From Sulfuricella sp035530375 (GTDB lineage: Bacteria; Pseudomonadota; Gammaproteobacteria; Burkholderiales; Sulfuricellaceae), in the NCBI GenBank assembly GCA_035530375.1, contig DATKUY010000057.1:1-64000 (forward strand): 64,000 nt of DNA, written 5' to 3'. Below, piece after piece: positions 52,912-63,993 of this stretch (its first letter is position 1; every line of letters begins with the position of its first letter). Below the pieces are notes generated by a model, which did no database searches, was not told the DNA's origin, and worked only from the letters and a program-made list of their open reading frames with translations. The position numbers and the translations under genes are program-made.

Positions 52912-53154
52912 ATGGAAATTTACGGTATGACCGCTTTGGCTGTCGGGATTATTCTCGCTGCAGCAGGCCTGGGTTCCGCCCTGGGATGGGGTATGATTTG
53001 CGCGAAGACGCTGGAGGGCATCGCACGCCAGCCTGAAATGAAGCCGGAGCTGATGAAAAATATGTTCTTTTTCGGTGGCTTGATGGAGGCGTTTCCGATG
53101 ATCATTCTTGGCCTGTCCATGTGGTTTGTGTTCGCCAACCCATTTGTGCATTGA
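52912..53154 (+). CDS. atpE: ATP synthase F0 subunit c
   Basis: This 80-residue hairpin proteolipid builds the rotor ring. Helix 1 has the glycine-rich AAAGLGSALGWG, the polar loop is ARQPE, and the ion-binding carboxylate is E59 in GLMEAFPMI. The residues around E59 do not show the full sodium-type set, so proton coupling is likely (inference). Confidence 0.97.
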   Translation: MEIYGMTALAVGIILAAAGLGSALGWGMICAKTLEGIARQPEMKPELMKNMFFFGGLMEAFPMIILGLSMWFVFANPFVH

Positions 53155-53194
53155 TTGGGCAAAAGAATCGGTAATTTTTAGCCGGGGTTAACAA

Positions 53195-53665
53195 GTGAAC
53201 GTAAACGCAACTATCATCGGACAGCTGATTACCTTCTGGATACTCATCTGGTTCGTCATGAAATACGTCTGGGGGCCGATTACCTCCATGATGGACGCCC
53301 GCTCAAAGCGCATTGCCGACGGGCTGGCTGCGGGAGAGCGCGGCAAGCTGGAACTGGAGCTGGCTTCGAAGCGCGGCACGCAAGTGTTGCATGATGCCAA
53401 GCAGAAAGCCTCCGAGATTCTTGCCCAAGCGGAAAAGCGCGCCGGCCAGATCATCGAGGAAGGCAAAACCAACGCTAAAGTCGAGGGTGAGCGCCTGCTG
53501 GCGGGCGCCAAGGCCGAAATCGAGCAGGAAGTGCATCGTGCCAAGGAGAGTCTGCGCCAACAGGTGGCGGATCTGGCCGTGGCCGGTGCGGAAAAAATTC
53601 TGCGTCGCGAGATTGACGCCAAGGCTCATGCCGACCTGCTGACTTCGATCAAGAGCGAGCTATAA
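53195..53665 (+). CDS. atpF: ATP synthase F0 subunit b
   Basis: This 156-residue peripheral stalk subunit has one N-terminal membrane helix (TIIGQLITFWILIWFVMKYV) and then a long charged helix with right-handed coiled-coil character. It starts with GTG. It is followed by atpH after 8 bp. Confidence 0.96.
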   Translation: MNVNATIIGQLITFWILIWFVMKYVWGPITSMMDARSKRIADGLAAGERGKLELELASKRGTQVLHDAKQKASEILAQAEKRAGQIIEEGKTNAKVEGERLLAGAKAEIEQEVHRAKESLRQQVADLAVAGAEKILRREIDAKAHADLLTSIKSEL

Positions 53666-53673
53666 GGGATATC

Positions 53674-54210
53674 ATGGCGGAAGTCACCACAATAGCCCGG
53701 CCCTATGCCGAAGCGATCTACCGAATTGCCGAGCAGGGCGGTGCGCTCGATAAATGGTCACAGATGCTGGGATTTGCGGCAACGGTCGTCGCCGATCCGC
53801 AGATGCAGGCGGTGATCGGCAACCCCAAGCTGACGGCAGTGCAACAGAAAGAAGTGTTTCTGGCGGTGTGCGAAAAAAATCTGGATGAGCAGGCCATCAA
53901 CATGGTGAGCCTGTTACTGGAAAATGGCCGCCTGACCCTGTTGCCGGTGATCTGCGAAATGTATGAGCAGCTCAGGGCGCAGCATGGCGGGGTGATGGAG
54001 ACGGAAATAGTCAGTGCTTACCCCCTGAGCGACGCCGAGAAACAGGATTTGGTGCGTCGCCTGGAATCCAGATATAAGCGCAAGGTCGAAGCGACCGTAA
54101 CCCTGGACCCCAACCTGATCGGCGGCATCAGAATTGTGGCGGGAGACGTCGTGATTGACGCGTCGGTGCGCGGCCAACTACAAAACATGGCGTTTACGCT
54201 CAAAAGTTAG
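53674..54210 (+). CDS. atpH: ATP synthase F1 subunit delta
   Basis: This 178-residue delta subunit links F1 to the b-stalk. The N-terminal helical bundle (TIARPYAEAIYRIAEQ) and the conserved C-terminal LIGGIRIVAGDVVIDASVRG are present. The next gene, atpA, starts 8 bp later. Confidence 0.96.
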   Translation: MAEVTTIARPYAEAIYRIAEQGGALDKWSQMLGFAATVVADPQMQAVIGNPKLTAVQQKEVFLAVCEKNLDEQAINMVSLLLENGRLTLLPVICEMYEQLRAQHGGVMETEIVSAYPLSDAEKQDLVRRLESRYKRKVEATVTLDPNLIGGIRIVAGDVVIDASVRGQLQNMAFTLKS

Positions 54211-54218
54211 GAGAGATC

Positions 54219-55754
<1,536 letters not shown>

Positions 55755-55784
55755 GTGCAGGAAAATTCACGGCGGAGTTGACTG

Positions 55785-56648
55785 ATGGCTGGCGGTAAAG
55801 AGATTCGGACCAAGATCAAGAGCGTCCAGAATACCCAAAAAATCACCCGTGCCATGGAAATGGTGGCGGCATCCAAAATGCGCAAGGCGCAAGACCGGAT
55901 GCGTGCCGCACGTCCCTATGCGGAAAAAATCCGCAATGTGGCTGCGCACATGAGCCGCGCCAACCCGGAATACCGCCACCCCTTTCTGCTGAAGCGCGAG
56001 GAGATGCTCCGCGTCGGGATTATCGTGGTGACATCGGACAAGGGTTTGTGCGGCGGTTTGAATACCAACGTGTTGCGCATGGTGCTGGGCAAGATCAAGG
56101 AGTGGGAAGGCAACAAGCATGACGTGGAGGTCTGCGCTATCGGCACCAAGGGGCTGGGTTTCATGCAGCGCATTGGCGCCAGCGTGCTGTCCCATGCTAC
56201 CCATCTGGGCGATACGCCACACATGGAGAAGCTGATCGGGCCGGTGAAAGTGATGCTCGACGCCTACAGCGAAGGGCGTATCGATGCGCTGCATATCTGC
56301 TACACCCGATTCGTCAACACCATGAAGCAGGAACCAGTGATGGAGCAATTGCTGCCCGTCAGCGGCGAAGCGCTGGGCAGTGCAACCGGCCACTGGGACT
56401 ACATTTATGAGCCGGATGCAAAGCAGGTGGTGGACGAATTGCTGGTGCGCTACATCGAGACCCTGATTTACCAGGCCGTGGCGGAAAACATTGCATCCGA
56501 ACAGAGCTCCCGGATGGTGGCGATGAAAGCAGCCTCGGATAACGCCGGTAACGTTATCGAAGAACTCAAGTTGATCTACAACAAAACCCGTCAGGCCGCG
56601 ATCACCAAGGAGCTGTCCGAGATCGTCGCCGGTGCCGCAGCGGTTTAA
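55785..56648 (+). CDS. atpG: ATP synthase F1 subunit gamma
   Basis: This 287-residue rotor shaft subunit has the N-terminal coil (GGKEIRTKIKSVQNTQKI then TRAMEMVAASKMRKAQ) and the C-terminal coil (NAGNVIEELKLIYNKTRQA). The central Rossmann-like domain starts with TSDKGLCGGLN. It is 31 bp before the atpD start. Confidence 0.97.
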   Translation: MAGGKEIRTKIKSVQNTQKITRAMEMVAASKMRKAQDRMRAARPYAEKIRNVAAHMSRANPEYRHPFLLKREEMLRVGIIVVTSDKGLCGGLNTNVLRMVLGKIKEWEGNKHDVEVCAIGTKGLGFMQRIGASVLSHATHLGDTPHMEKLIGPVKVMLDAYSEGRIDALHICYTRFVNTMKQEPVMEQLLPVSGEALGSATGHWDYIYEPDAKQVVDELLVRYIETLIYQAVAENIASEQSSRMVAMKAASDNAGNVIEELKLIYNKTRQAAITKELSEIVAGAAAV

Positions 56649-56679
56649 GCGAACAATTGCATTTATTAAGGAAGTAATG

Positions 56680-58074
56680 ATGAGCCAACACCCAAAAGGG
56701 CATGATGGAAAAATCGTACAGATCATCGGTGCGGTGGTGGACGTGGAGTTCCCGCGCGAATCCATGCCCAAGGTCTACGACGCACTCAAGCTGGCCGATG
56801 TGAACCTCACGCTGGAAGTGCAGCAGCAGCTCGGCGACGGCGTTGCGCGGACCATCGCGATGGGCACGACGGACGGACTGCGTCGCGGCATGACCGTGAT
56901 CAATACCGGTGCGCCGATTTCCGTGCCGGTCGGCACCAAGACTTTGGGCCGCATCATGGATGTGCTGGGCAACCCGATCGACGAGTTGGGTGAAATCGGC
57001 AACGAAACCAACTGGGCGATACACCGCAAGGCTCCGGCGTTCGACGAGCTGTCGCCTTCTACCGAACTGCTCGAAACCGGCATCAAGGTGATCGACCTGA
57101 TCTGCCCGTTTGCCAAGGGCGGCAAGGTGGGCCTGTTCGGCGGCGCGGGCGTGGGCAAGACCGTGAACATGATGGAGCTGATCCGCAACATCGCGGTGGA
57201 ACACAGCGGCTACTCGGTGTTCGCCGGTGTTGGCGAGCGGACTCGCGAGGGTAACGACTTCTATCATGAAATGAAGGAAGGCGGCGTGCTGGACAAGGTT
57301 TCCCTGGTTTACGGCCAGATGAACGAGCCGCCTGGCAACCGGCTGCGCGTAGCGCTGACCGGCCTGACCATGGCGGAATATTTCCGCGACGAAGGCCGCG
57401 ACGTGCTACTGTTCGTCGACAATATCTACCGCTATACCCTAGCCGGCACCGAAGTGTCCGCACTGCTGGGCCGGATGCCATCCGCCGTGGGTTACCAGCC
57501 TACCCTGGCCGAAGAGATGGGCCGTCTGCAGGAGCGCATCACCTCCACCAAGAAAGGCTCGATTACTTCAATCCAGGCCGTCTATGTGCCGGCGGACGAT
57601 TTGACGGATCCGTCGCCGGCAACCACCTTCGCCCACCTGGATGCAACCGTGGTGCTGTCGCGGCAAGTGGCCGAGCTGGGCATCTATCCCGCGGTGGATC
57701 CGCTCGACTCCACTTCCCGCCAGCTCGATCCGCTGGTCGTGGGCGAGGAGCATTACAACGTTGCCCGTGCGGTACAGTCCACCCTGCAGCGCTACAAGGA
57801 ACTGCGCGACATCATCGCGATTCTGGGCATGGATGAGCTGGCGCCGGAAGACAAGCTGGCGGTGTCCCGCGCCCGCAAAATCCAGCGCTTCCTGTCGCAG
57901 CCGTTCTTCGTTGCCGAGGTATTTACCGGATCCCCAGGTAAGTTTGTCTCGCTCAAGGATACGCTTGCCGGATTCAAGGGCATCGTCAATGGCGAATACG
58001 ACCATTTGCCGGAGCAGTCCTTCTACATGGTCGGCTCCATCGAAGAAGCCGTAGAAAAAGCGAAAACCATCTAA
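56680..58074 (+). CDS. atpD: ATP synthase F1 subunit beta
   Basis: This 464-residue catalytic subunit has Walker A GGAGVGKTVNMMEL, the catalytic Glu in GVGERTREGNDFY, and Walker B DVLLFVDNIYR. The start is the second ATG of an ATGATG pair, 7 bases after AAGGA (56668-56672); the first ATG (56677) is equally in frame. An upstream start inside atpG is not supported. Confidence 0.98.
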   Translation: MSQHPKGHDGKIVQIIGAVVDVEFPRESMPKVYDALKLADVNLTLEVQQQLGDGVARTIAMGTTDGLRRGMTVINTGAPISVPVGTKTLGRIMDVLGNPIDELGEIGNETNWAIHRKAPAFDELSPSTELLETGIKVIDLICPFAKGGKVGLFGGAGVGKTVNMMELIRNIAVEHSGYSVFAGVGERTREGNDFYHEMKEGGVLDKVSLVYGQMNEPPGNRLRVALTGLTMAEYFRDEGRDVLLFVDNIYRYTLAGTEVSALLGRMPSAVGYQPTLAEEMGRLQERITSTKKGSITSIQAVYVPADDLTDPSPATTFAHLDATVVLSRQVAELGIYPAVDPLDSTSRQLDPLVVGEEHYNVARAVQSTLQRYKELRDIIAILGMDELAPEDKLAVSRARKIQRFLSQPFFVAEVFTGSPGKFVSLKDTLAGFKGIVNGEYDHLPEQSFYMVGSIEEAVEKAKTI

Positions 58075-58090
58075 ACAAGGCGAACCGATA

Positions 58091-58513
58091 ATGGCGATGA
58101 CAATGCACGTGGACGTGGTAAGCGCCGAATGCTCGCTTTTCTCCGGTTTGGCGGAATTCATTGTCGCGCCGGCAGAAATGGGTGAAGTTGGCATTTACCC
58201 ACGCCATACGCCGCTGATTACGCGGATCAAGCCGGGTGCCGTGCGGATCAAGCGGCCCGACCAAAACGAAGAGGAACTGATTTACGTGTCTGGCGGCCTG
58301 CTTGAAGTCCAGCCCCAGACCGTGACCATTCTTGCCGATACCGCTGTGCGTGGTCGCGATCTGGACGAGGTCAAGGCGCAGGAGGCCAAACAGCGGGCGG
58401 AAGAAGCGATGCGTGACCGTTCGGCGTTGATCAGCTATGCTGCAGCTCAAGCCGAGCTGGCCGAGGCGGTCGCACAGTTGCAAGCAATCAAAAGGCTGCG
58501 CCAGCAGAAATAA
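58091..58513 (+). CDS. atpC: ATP synthase F1 subunit epsilon
   Basis: This 140-residue epsilon subunit has an N-terminal beta-sandwich (TMHVDVVSAECSLFSGLA, then GEVGIYPRHTPLITRIKPG) and a C-terminal two-helix inhibitory arm. It closes the atp operon, followed by a strong terminator. Confidence 0.97.
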   Translation: MAMTMHVDVVSAECSLFSGLAEFIVAPAEMGEVGIYPRHTPLITRIKPGAVRIKRPDQNEEELIYVSGGLLEVQPQTVTILADTAVRGRDLDEVKAQEAKQRAEEAMRDRSALISYAAAQAELAEAVAQLQAIKRLRQQK

Positions 58514-58539
58514 AGCGGTGAAGCCAGTCGGGTAATAGC

Positions 58540-58568
58540 AAAAAGGCAGCCTGAAAAGCTGCCTTTTT
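58540..58568 (+). terminator. Rho-independent terminator of the atp operon
   Basis: The stem AAAAAGGCAGC / GCTGCCTTTTT has a CTGAAAA loop and a terminal T-run, between atpC and glmU. Confidence 0.93.
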
Positions 58569-58589
58569 GGTTTGCGGAAGGGGGGCTAC

Positions 58590-59999
58590 ATGCAAACTGA
58601 ATTGAATATCGTCATACTGGCCGCCGGCAAGGGGACACGCATGGTCTCCGACCTGCCGAAAGTTCTGCACCCTCTCGCAGGCAAGCCATTGCTCTTCCAC
58701 GTCGTAGATACCGCACGTAAACTCAATCCCTCCAGGCTGCTGGTCGTTTACGGCCATGGCGGTGACGCCCTGCCTAATGCTTTTGCTCAGCGCGGGCCAA
58801 CATCTCCGCACGGGAGCAAGGAAATCATCTGGGTTCAGCAGGAGCAGCAACTGGGAACCGGCCATGCCTTGCAGCAAACCCTGCCTGATTTGAACGAAAA
58901 CGGGTTTACCCTGGTTTTGTTCGGCGACGTTCCGCTGATCTCGGAAGAAACACTGCGTGCCTTGCTCAATATCAAACCGGGCGAAGTAGGGCTACTGACC
59001 GTGACGTTGCCAGATCCGGCAGGATACGGGCGCATCGTGCGCGATGCGCAGGGCCGGGTAAAGGCTATCGTGGAGCACAAGGACGCCAGCGATGCGGAAC
59101 GGGCGATCCTGGAGATCAATACCGGCATCATGGCGTTGCCGACCCGGGAGCTGAAGCAATGGCTGGCCACCCTGCGCAACGACAATGCTCAAGGTGAATA
59201 TTATCTTACCGATGTCGTCGCCCTGGCCGTCAAGGATGGGAAGACAGTGAGCACATGCCACCCCTGCCGCCAATCGGAAGTGCTAGGCGTCAACGGCGCG
59301 GCACAACTGGCCCAGCTGGAAAGGTTATATCAGCACGAAATTGCCGCCAGCCTGATGGAGCAGGGCGTACGGTTGACCGATCCTGCGCGGATCGATGTGC
59401 GCGGGGAGTTGACCTGTGGCCGCGACGTTGCCATCGACGCCAACTGTATTTTTGAAGGCAGGGTGGATTTGGGCGATAATGTGACGGTCGGCGCCAATTG
59501 CATATTGCGCGATGTCAGCGTGGCGACAGGAACCCGGATTGCGCCGTTCAGCCTGATCGAGCAGGCGCAGATCGGGGCAGACGGCCGCATCGGCCCATTT
59601 GCCCGCATCCGGCCCGGTACCGTGCTGGCGGCAGAGGTGCACATCGGCAACTTTGTCGAATTGAAAAACAGCCAGGTTGATTGCGGCAGCAAGATCAACC
59701 ACCTGAGTTACGTGGGCGACACCACGGTGGGCAAGAACGTGAATATCGGCGCCGGCACCATCACCTGCAACTATGATGGAGTCAACAAGCATCGGACCGT
59801 GATCGAGGACGATGCCTTCGTTGGTTCAGACACCCAGTTGGTGGCGCCAGTCACCGTCGGCAGGGGGGCAACCATCGGCGCCGGTTCCACGATCACCAAG
59901 GATGCACCGGCTGATGAACTCACGCTGTCTCGATCTGCCCAGGTAACCGTCAAAGGGTGGAAGCAGCGGGCGCGCAATATTAAACGGAGGCGGGGTTAA
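58590..59999 (+). CDS. glmU: Bifunctional UDP-GlcNAc pyrophosphorylase / GlcN-1-P acetyltransferase
   Basis: This 469-residue GlmU makes UDP-GlcNAc for peptidoglycan and lipid A. The N-terminal nucleotidyltransferase has LAAGKGTRMVSDLPKVLHPL. The C-terminal left-handed beta-helix shows hexapeptide repeats and the acetyltransferase stretch VNIGAGTITCNYDGVNKH. The ATG at 58590 follows GGAAGGGGGG and gives the usual N-terminus; an in-frame TTG 18 bp earlier lies in the terminator region. It is coupled to glmS (4-bp gap). Confidence 0.97.
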   Translation: MQTELNIVILAAGKGTRMVSDLPKVLHPLAGKPLLFHVVDTARKLNPSRLLVVYGHGGDALPNAFAQRGPTSPHGSKEIIWVQQEQQLGTGHALQQTLPDLNENGFTLVLFGDVPLISEETLRALLNIKPGEVGLLTVTLPDPAGYGRIVRDAQGRVKAIVEHKDASDAERAILEINTGIMALPTRELKQWLATLRNDNAQGEYYLTDVVALAVKDGKTVSTCHPCRQSEVLGVNGAAQLAQLERLYQHEIAASLMEQGVRLTDPARIDVRGELTCGRDVAIDANCIFEGRVDLGDNVTVGANCILRDVSVATGTRIAPFSLIEQAQIGADGRIGPFARIRPGTVLAAEVHIGNFVELKNSQVDCGSKINHLSYVGDTTVGKNVNIGAGTITCNYDGVNKHRTVIEDDAFVGSDTQLVAPVTVGRGATIGAGSTITKDAPADELTLSRSAQVTVKGWKQRARNIKRRRG

Positions 60000-60003
60000 A
60001 AGC

Positions 60004-61836
60004 ATGTGTGGAATCATTGGAGCGGTAGCGCAACGCAATGTCGTGCCGATCCTGCTGGAAGGCTTGAGGCGTCTGGAATATCGCGGCTATGATTCGGCCG
60101 GTCTGGTTGTCGCGGCTGGCAATGCCCTGACACGGCTAAGAAAGCCCGGGCGCGTGGCTGAGCTCGAGGCGGAAATCAAGAAGCAGAAAACCCACGGCCA
60201 CCTTGGCATCGCCCACACCCGCTGGGCCACTCACGGCGCACCGACAGAACGCAATGCCCACCCCCATGTCAGCGAAGACTCACTTGCGGTAGTGCACAAC
60301 GGCATTATCGAAAATCATGAGTCATTGCGGCTGCGCTTGCGCGACATGGGCTACAGATTCACCTCCGACACTGATACGGAGGTCATCGTTCACCTGATCC
60401 ACCACCATTACCAGCAGGAAAAAGACCTGTTCCGCGCTACCCGTCTGGCGGTTGCCGAGCTGAAAGGCGCCTATGCGATAGGCGTGATCTGCGCCGATGC
60501 GCCGAACAAGCTGGTGTGCGCCCGTGAGGGCAGCCCGCTTTTGATCGGGGTTGGCATCGAGGAACACTTCATCGCCTCGGACCAGTCGGCGCTGTTGCCG
60601 GTCACGCAAAAAATCGTTTATCTGGAAGAGGGTGATGTGGCCGAAATCGGCTTGCTCGATTTCAAAATCTTCGACCGCGACGGCAAACTGGCCTCCCGTC
60701 CGGTGCAGATTAGCGAGCTCAGTGCGGAGCGGGCGGAACTGGGCAGCTACCGGCATTTCATGCAGAAGGAAATCTTCGAGCAACCGCGCGCATTGGCGGA
60801 AACACTGGAAGCTACGTTGGGTTACGGCAACCTCGATCCGAAAATATTCGGTGAAAAAGCCGAGCAGGTGCTCGGTGCGATAGATAGCGTAACCATCATA
60901 GCCTGCGGCACCAGTTTTCACGCCGCAACGGTGGCGCGATACTGGCTCGAAGGCGTTGCCGGCATCCCTTGCAGCGCCGAGGTGGCGAGTGAATATCGCT
61001 ACCGCGACAGCGTGCCCAACCCGAAAGCGCTGATCGTGACCATTTCCCAGTCGGGCGAGACCGCCGACACCGTGGCGGCGTTGAAGCACGCCAAGGCCAA
61101 CGGCCATGTTTACAGCCTGTCCATTTGCAATGTGCCGGAAAGCGCGCTGGTGCGCGAATCGGGCTTGCGCTTTCTGACCCGGGCCGGTCCAGAGATCGGT
61201 GTGGCCTCGACCAAGGCATTTACCACCCAGCTGGCCGCATTGTTCCTGCTGGTGCTGGTGCTGGGCAAACTACGCGGCCGCATCAATGCCGCGCAGGAAA
61301 AAGCGCACCTCGACGCATTGCGCCATCTACCGGCCATGATCAGCCAGGTGTTGCTGCTGGAGCCGCAGATCGAGCTCTGGGCGGAGCGCATGGCATCCAG
61401 GCACCATGCCCTGTTTCTCGGCCGCGGCCTGCATTACCCGATCGCCATGGAAGGTGCGCTGAAGCTGAAGGAAATTTCCTATATCCATGCTGAAGCCTAT
61501 CCCGCCGGCGAACTGAAGCACGGCCCGCTGGCTCTCGTGGACAGCGACATGCCGGTGGTCGCGATCGCCCCAAACGACGCCTTGCTGGAAAAGCTGAAGT
61601 CGAATTTGCAGGAAGTCCGCGCGCGCGGCGGAGAGCTTTATGTGCTCGCGGACCAGGATAGCCAAGTATCGCCTCAGGAGGGAATGCACCTGATCAAGTT
61701 GCCGGAGCATGCCGGGTTGCTGAGCCCGATCCTGCATACGGTGCCGTTGCAGATGCTGGCCTATCATACCGCCTTGCAAAAGGGGACGGACGTGGATAAG
61801 CCGAGAAATCTGGCAAAATCCGTAACTGTAGAATAG
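60004..61836 (+). CDS. glmS: Glutamine-fructose-6-phosphate aminotransferase (isomerising)
   Basis: This 610-residue GlmS makes glucosamine-6-phosphate from fructose-6-phosphate and glutamine. The Ntn glutaminase domain starts with the nucleophile C2 (MCGIIGAVAQ). Two SIS isomerase domains follow (GTSFHAATVARYWLE and SQSGETADTVAALKHAK), and the C-terminal tail ends KPRNLAKSVTVE as usual. No glmS ribozyme-like structure is expected, and none is seen in the 4-bp gap to glmU. Confidence 0.98.
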   Translation: MCGIIGAVAQRNVVPILLEGLRRLEYRGYDSAGLVVAAGNALTRLRKPGRVAELEAEIKKQKTHGHLGIAHTRWATHGAPTERNAHPHVSEDSLAVVHNGIIENHESLRLRLRDMGYRFTSDTDTEVIVHLIHHHYQQEKDLFRATRLAVAELKGAYAIGVICADAPNKLVCAREGSPLLIGVGIEEHFIASDQSALLPVTQKIVYLEEGDVAEIGLLDFKIFDRDGKLASRPVQISELSAERAELGSYRHFMQKEIFEQPRALAETLEATLGYGNLDPKIFGEKAEQVLGAIDSVTIIACGTSFHAATVARYWLEGVAGIPCSAEVASEYRYRDSVPNPKALIVTISQSGETADTVAALKHAKANGHVYSLSICNVPESALVRESGLRFLTRAGPEIGVASTKAFTTQLAALFLLVLVLGKLRGRINAAQEKAHLDALRHLPAMISQVLLLEPQIELWAERMASRHHALFLGRGLHYPIAMEGALKLKEISYIHAEAYPAGELKHGPLALVDSDMPVVAIAPNDALLEKLKSNLQEVRARGGELYVLADQDSQVSPQEGMHLIKLPEHAGLLSPILHTVPLQMLAYHTALQKGTDVDKPRNLAKSVTVE

Positions 61837-61849
61837 AGAGGACGAGCGC

Positions 61850-62614
61850 ATGGCGGTGATCGCAGTATTCAACCAGAAAGGCGGGGTCGGAAAAACCACC
61901 ACGACCCATAATGTGGCGGCAGCTCTGGGCGTTCTGGAAAAACAGCCGTTGGCCATTGACCTTGATCCCCAGGCGCATCTGACGCTTTCGTGCGGGTTTC
62001 ATGCCGATTCCCGGCATGAAACCATCGCCGCTTTTTACCGTGAGGGCACGGTGCTGTCCCGGCTGGTGCAAGACGTTTCCAGCGGAATGCGCTTGATTCC
62101 CGGGCACATGGAGTTATCGAAGATCGACGCGCTATACGGAAAAAGCGTGAGCATTTCGTCGCGTTTGCGCGAGGGGCTGCAGGAAAGTCTGGCATGGGAA
62201 GACAGCCCGATTCTGATCGACTGTTGCCCGATGCTCGGCGTATTGTCGCTGAACGCGATTTTTGCCGCCGACCGGGTGCTGATCCCCGTGTCGGCGGATT
62301 TCCTGTCGATGCAGGGGGTGGAGCGCCTGGACGCCGCGCTGAACGTGTTGGAGAACGTGCTCAAACGCAAAATCGAGCGCAAGGTGGTGATAACCCGTTT
62401 TGATTCCCGCCGGAAGTTTTCGCATCGCGTCCATGAACAATTGCTGGCGCGCTATGGGGATAATCTGTGTGAAACGCGCATATCGGAAAATGTCAGCTTG
62501 GCGGAGGGCCCGGAGCAAGGCAAGAGCGTGTTTGATTTTGCTCCTCATAGCCAGGGAGCGAAGGATTACATGGCGCTGACGGCGGAATTGCTGGAAAAAG
62601 GATTCATCCAGTAG
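61850..62614 (+). CDS. Orphan ParA-family ATPase
   Basis: This 254-residue ParA/MinD-superfamily ATPase has a deviant Walker A (FNQKGGVGKTTTTHNVAAAL), Walker A' AIDLDPQAHLTLSCGF and Walker B PILIDCCPMLGVLSLNAI. It is distinct from the chromosomal ParA at 49963. No ParB, MinE or parS lies beside it. It follows glmS by 13 bp, so it may be expressed with it. Such orphan ParAs position cargo such as chemoreceptor clusters, carboxysomes, flagella or conjugation machinery; the cargo here is unknown. Confidence 0.88.
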   Translation: MAVIAVFNQKGGVGKTTTTHNVAAALGVLEKQPLAIDLDPQAHLTLSCGFHADSRHETIAAFYREGTVLSRLVQDVSSGMRLIPGHMELSKIDALYGKSVSISSRLREGLQESLAWEDSPILIDCCPMLGVLSLNAIFAADRVLIPVSADFLSMQGVERLDAALNVLENVLKRKIERKVVITRFDSRRKFSHRVHEQLLARYGDNLCETRISENVSLAEGPEQGKSVFDFAPHSQGAKDYMALTAELLEKGFIQ

Positions 62615-62672
62615 CAAGGCGTATTTCGCCCCACCTTGCTCCATGCGGCATCGCGATGCCTGAGTCGCGGCG

Positions 62673-63314
62673 TTATGCCGTGCCGGATTTTCGGGCCAGA
62701 CCGTGTTTCAGGGCAAAAGTAGCAACTTGCACCCGGTTGTCGAGCTCGAGTTTCTCCAGAATGCTGCGCAGATGGTTGCGCACCGTGTTGTCGGAGAGCC
62801 CTAACTGTTCCCCCATCGCCTTGTTGCTCAAACCCAGAGCCACCAGGCCGACAATCTCCGTTTCGCGGGACGAAAGTTTGCTGCAGGCGTCTGGCAGCGC
62901 CATTTCCCGCATGCTTTCATCCAGTACCGGGGTGTGGAGCGATCCCCCCCCCTGAGTAACGGCGGATATCGCTTGAAAAATTTGCGCCGGCTCGCTGGTT
63001 TTTAAAACATAGCCATCAACACCTTGCCGGATGGCCTCCCGGATTTCGTGCGCTTCCTCCGCGCTGGTCAGCATAATCACCTTGATGCCGTATCGTCGCA
63101 GTTCGGGAATCAGGGCCAGTCCATCTTCATCGCGCAGGTTGCGGTCCAGCAGGGCCGCCTCGGCTCTGCCGCCCTCCTTAAGCCAGTCCAGAACGTTGCC
63201 TATCGTGGCGAACTGACCGACAACCGCGATGCCCTCTTCACTGGTTTCAAGCAGGTAGGACAATCCCTTGCGAAACAGCGGGTGATCGTCGATCAGGATG
63301 ACGGAAATGCTCAT
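62673..63314 (-). CDS. NarL/LuxR-family response regulator
   Basis: This 213-residue regulator has a receiver domain with D9/D10, phospho-acceptor D57 (ALLDRNLRDEDG) and K106 (GYVLKTSEPAQ), and a LuxR-type helix-turn-helix at about 145-205 (SSRETEIVGLVALGLSNKAM, then GLSDNTVRNHLRSILEKLEL). No cognate kinase is adjacent in the window, so its signal is unknown. It is convergent with the orphan ParA gene and is 19 bp from the dsbA-like gene, which is on the same strand upstream. Confidence 0.92.
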   Translation of the reverse strand: MSISVILIDDHPLFRKGLSYLLETSEEGIAVVGQFATIGNVLDWLKEGGRAEAALLDRNLRDEDGLALIPELRRYGIKVIMLTSAEEAHEIREAIRQGVDGYVLKTSEPAQIFQAISAVTQGGGSLHTPVLDESMREMALPDACSKLSSRETEIVGLVALGLSNKAMGEQLGLSDNTVRNHLRSILEKLELDNRVQVATFALKHGLARKSGTA

Positions 63315-63333
63315 GACAGGCGGTTTTACAGGC

Positions 63334-63993
63334 CTACTTGCTGGCGTGCTCCGGCCTTGCCTTCTTGATCAGCTGATCGAGGGTGGACAGCAAGCCGGCG
63401 TGGCCACCGGCAGCCGATACCGAGGTGCGGAATTTGCCATCCACAATGAGGGTGGGAACCCCGCTGACGCCATAGGCCTGGGTCAGCTGTTTCGAGCGCA
63501 GAGCCTCGCTCTGGACGGAAAATGAGTTGTACGTGTCGGCAAATTTTTTCCGGTTGACGCCGTGTTTTTCAGCCCAGTCGAATACGGCATCGTCGTCGTC
63601 GAAACGCATGTGTTGTAAATGGATGGCATTGAAAAAGGCCTCATGCAGTTTTTCGGTCAGCCCCATGGCCTCGAAGGTAAAGTACGCCTTGGCCGAGGGC
63701 GCCCAGGAGGCGTTGAAAATTGCCGGCAAACGACGGAATACGACATCCTTGGGCAGATGTTTTGCCCATTTGTTGATTTCCGGCTCAAGATTAAAGCAGT
63801 GTGGGCAGACATAGGAAAAAATTTCCAGTACTTCGATTTTTTTGCCGGTTTCAACTGGCTGGGGCAGGGCGAGCAGTTCATATTCCCTGCCTGGTTGAAT
63901 GTCGGCTTTTGCCGTGAGTCCGGCGAGGGATAATGCGATGACCAGGAAAAGGCGTAGCGAAAAGAGGTGAAAGAGGCGGTTTGTGAAATTCAT
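63334..63993 (-). CDS. dsbA: Thiol:disulfide interchange protein, DsbA family
   Basis: This 219-residue periplasmic oxidoreductase introduces disulphides into exported proteins. A signal peptide (about 1-30, ending LTAKA) is followed by a thioredoxin fold with active site C63-P-H-C66 (FSYVCPHCFNLEPE), the standard DsbA motif, and a cis-proline loop SGVPTLIVDG. The start lies 8 bases from the right edge but the gene appears complete. It may be co-transcribed with the response regulator gene downstream. Confidence 0.93.
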   Translation of the reverse strand: MNFTNRLFHLFSLRLFLVIALSLAGLTAKADIQPGREYELLALPQPVETGKKIEVLEIFSYVCPHCFNLEPEINKWAKHLPKDVVFRRLPAIFNASWAPSAKAYFTFEAMGLTEKLHEAFFNAIHLQHMRFDDDDAVFDWAEKHGVNRKKFADTYNSFSVQSEALRSKQLTQAYGVSGVPTLIVDGKFRTSVSAAGGHAGLLSTLDQLIKKARPEHASK

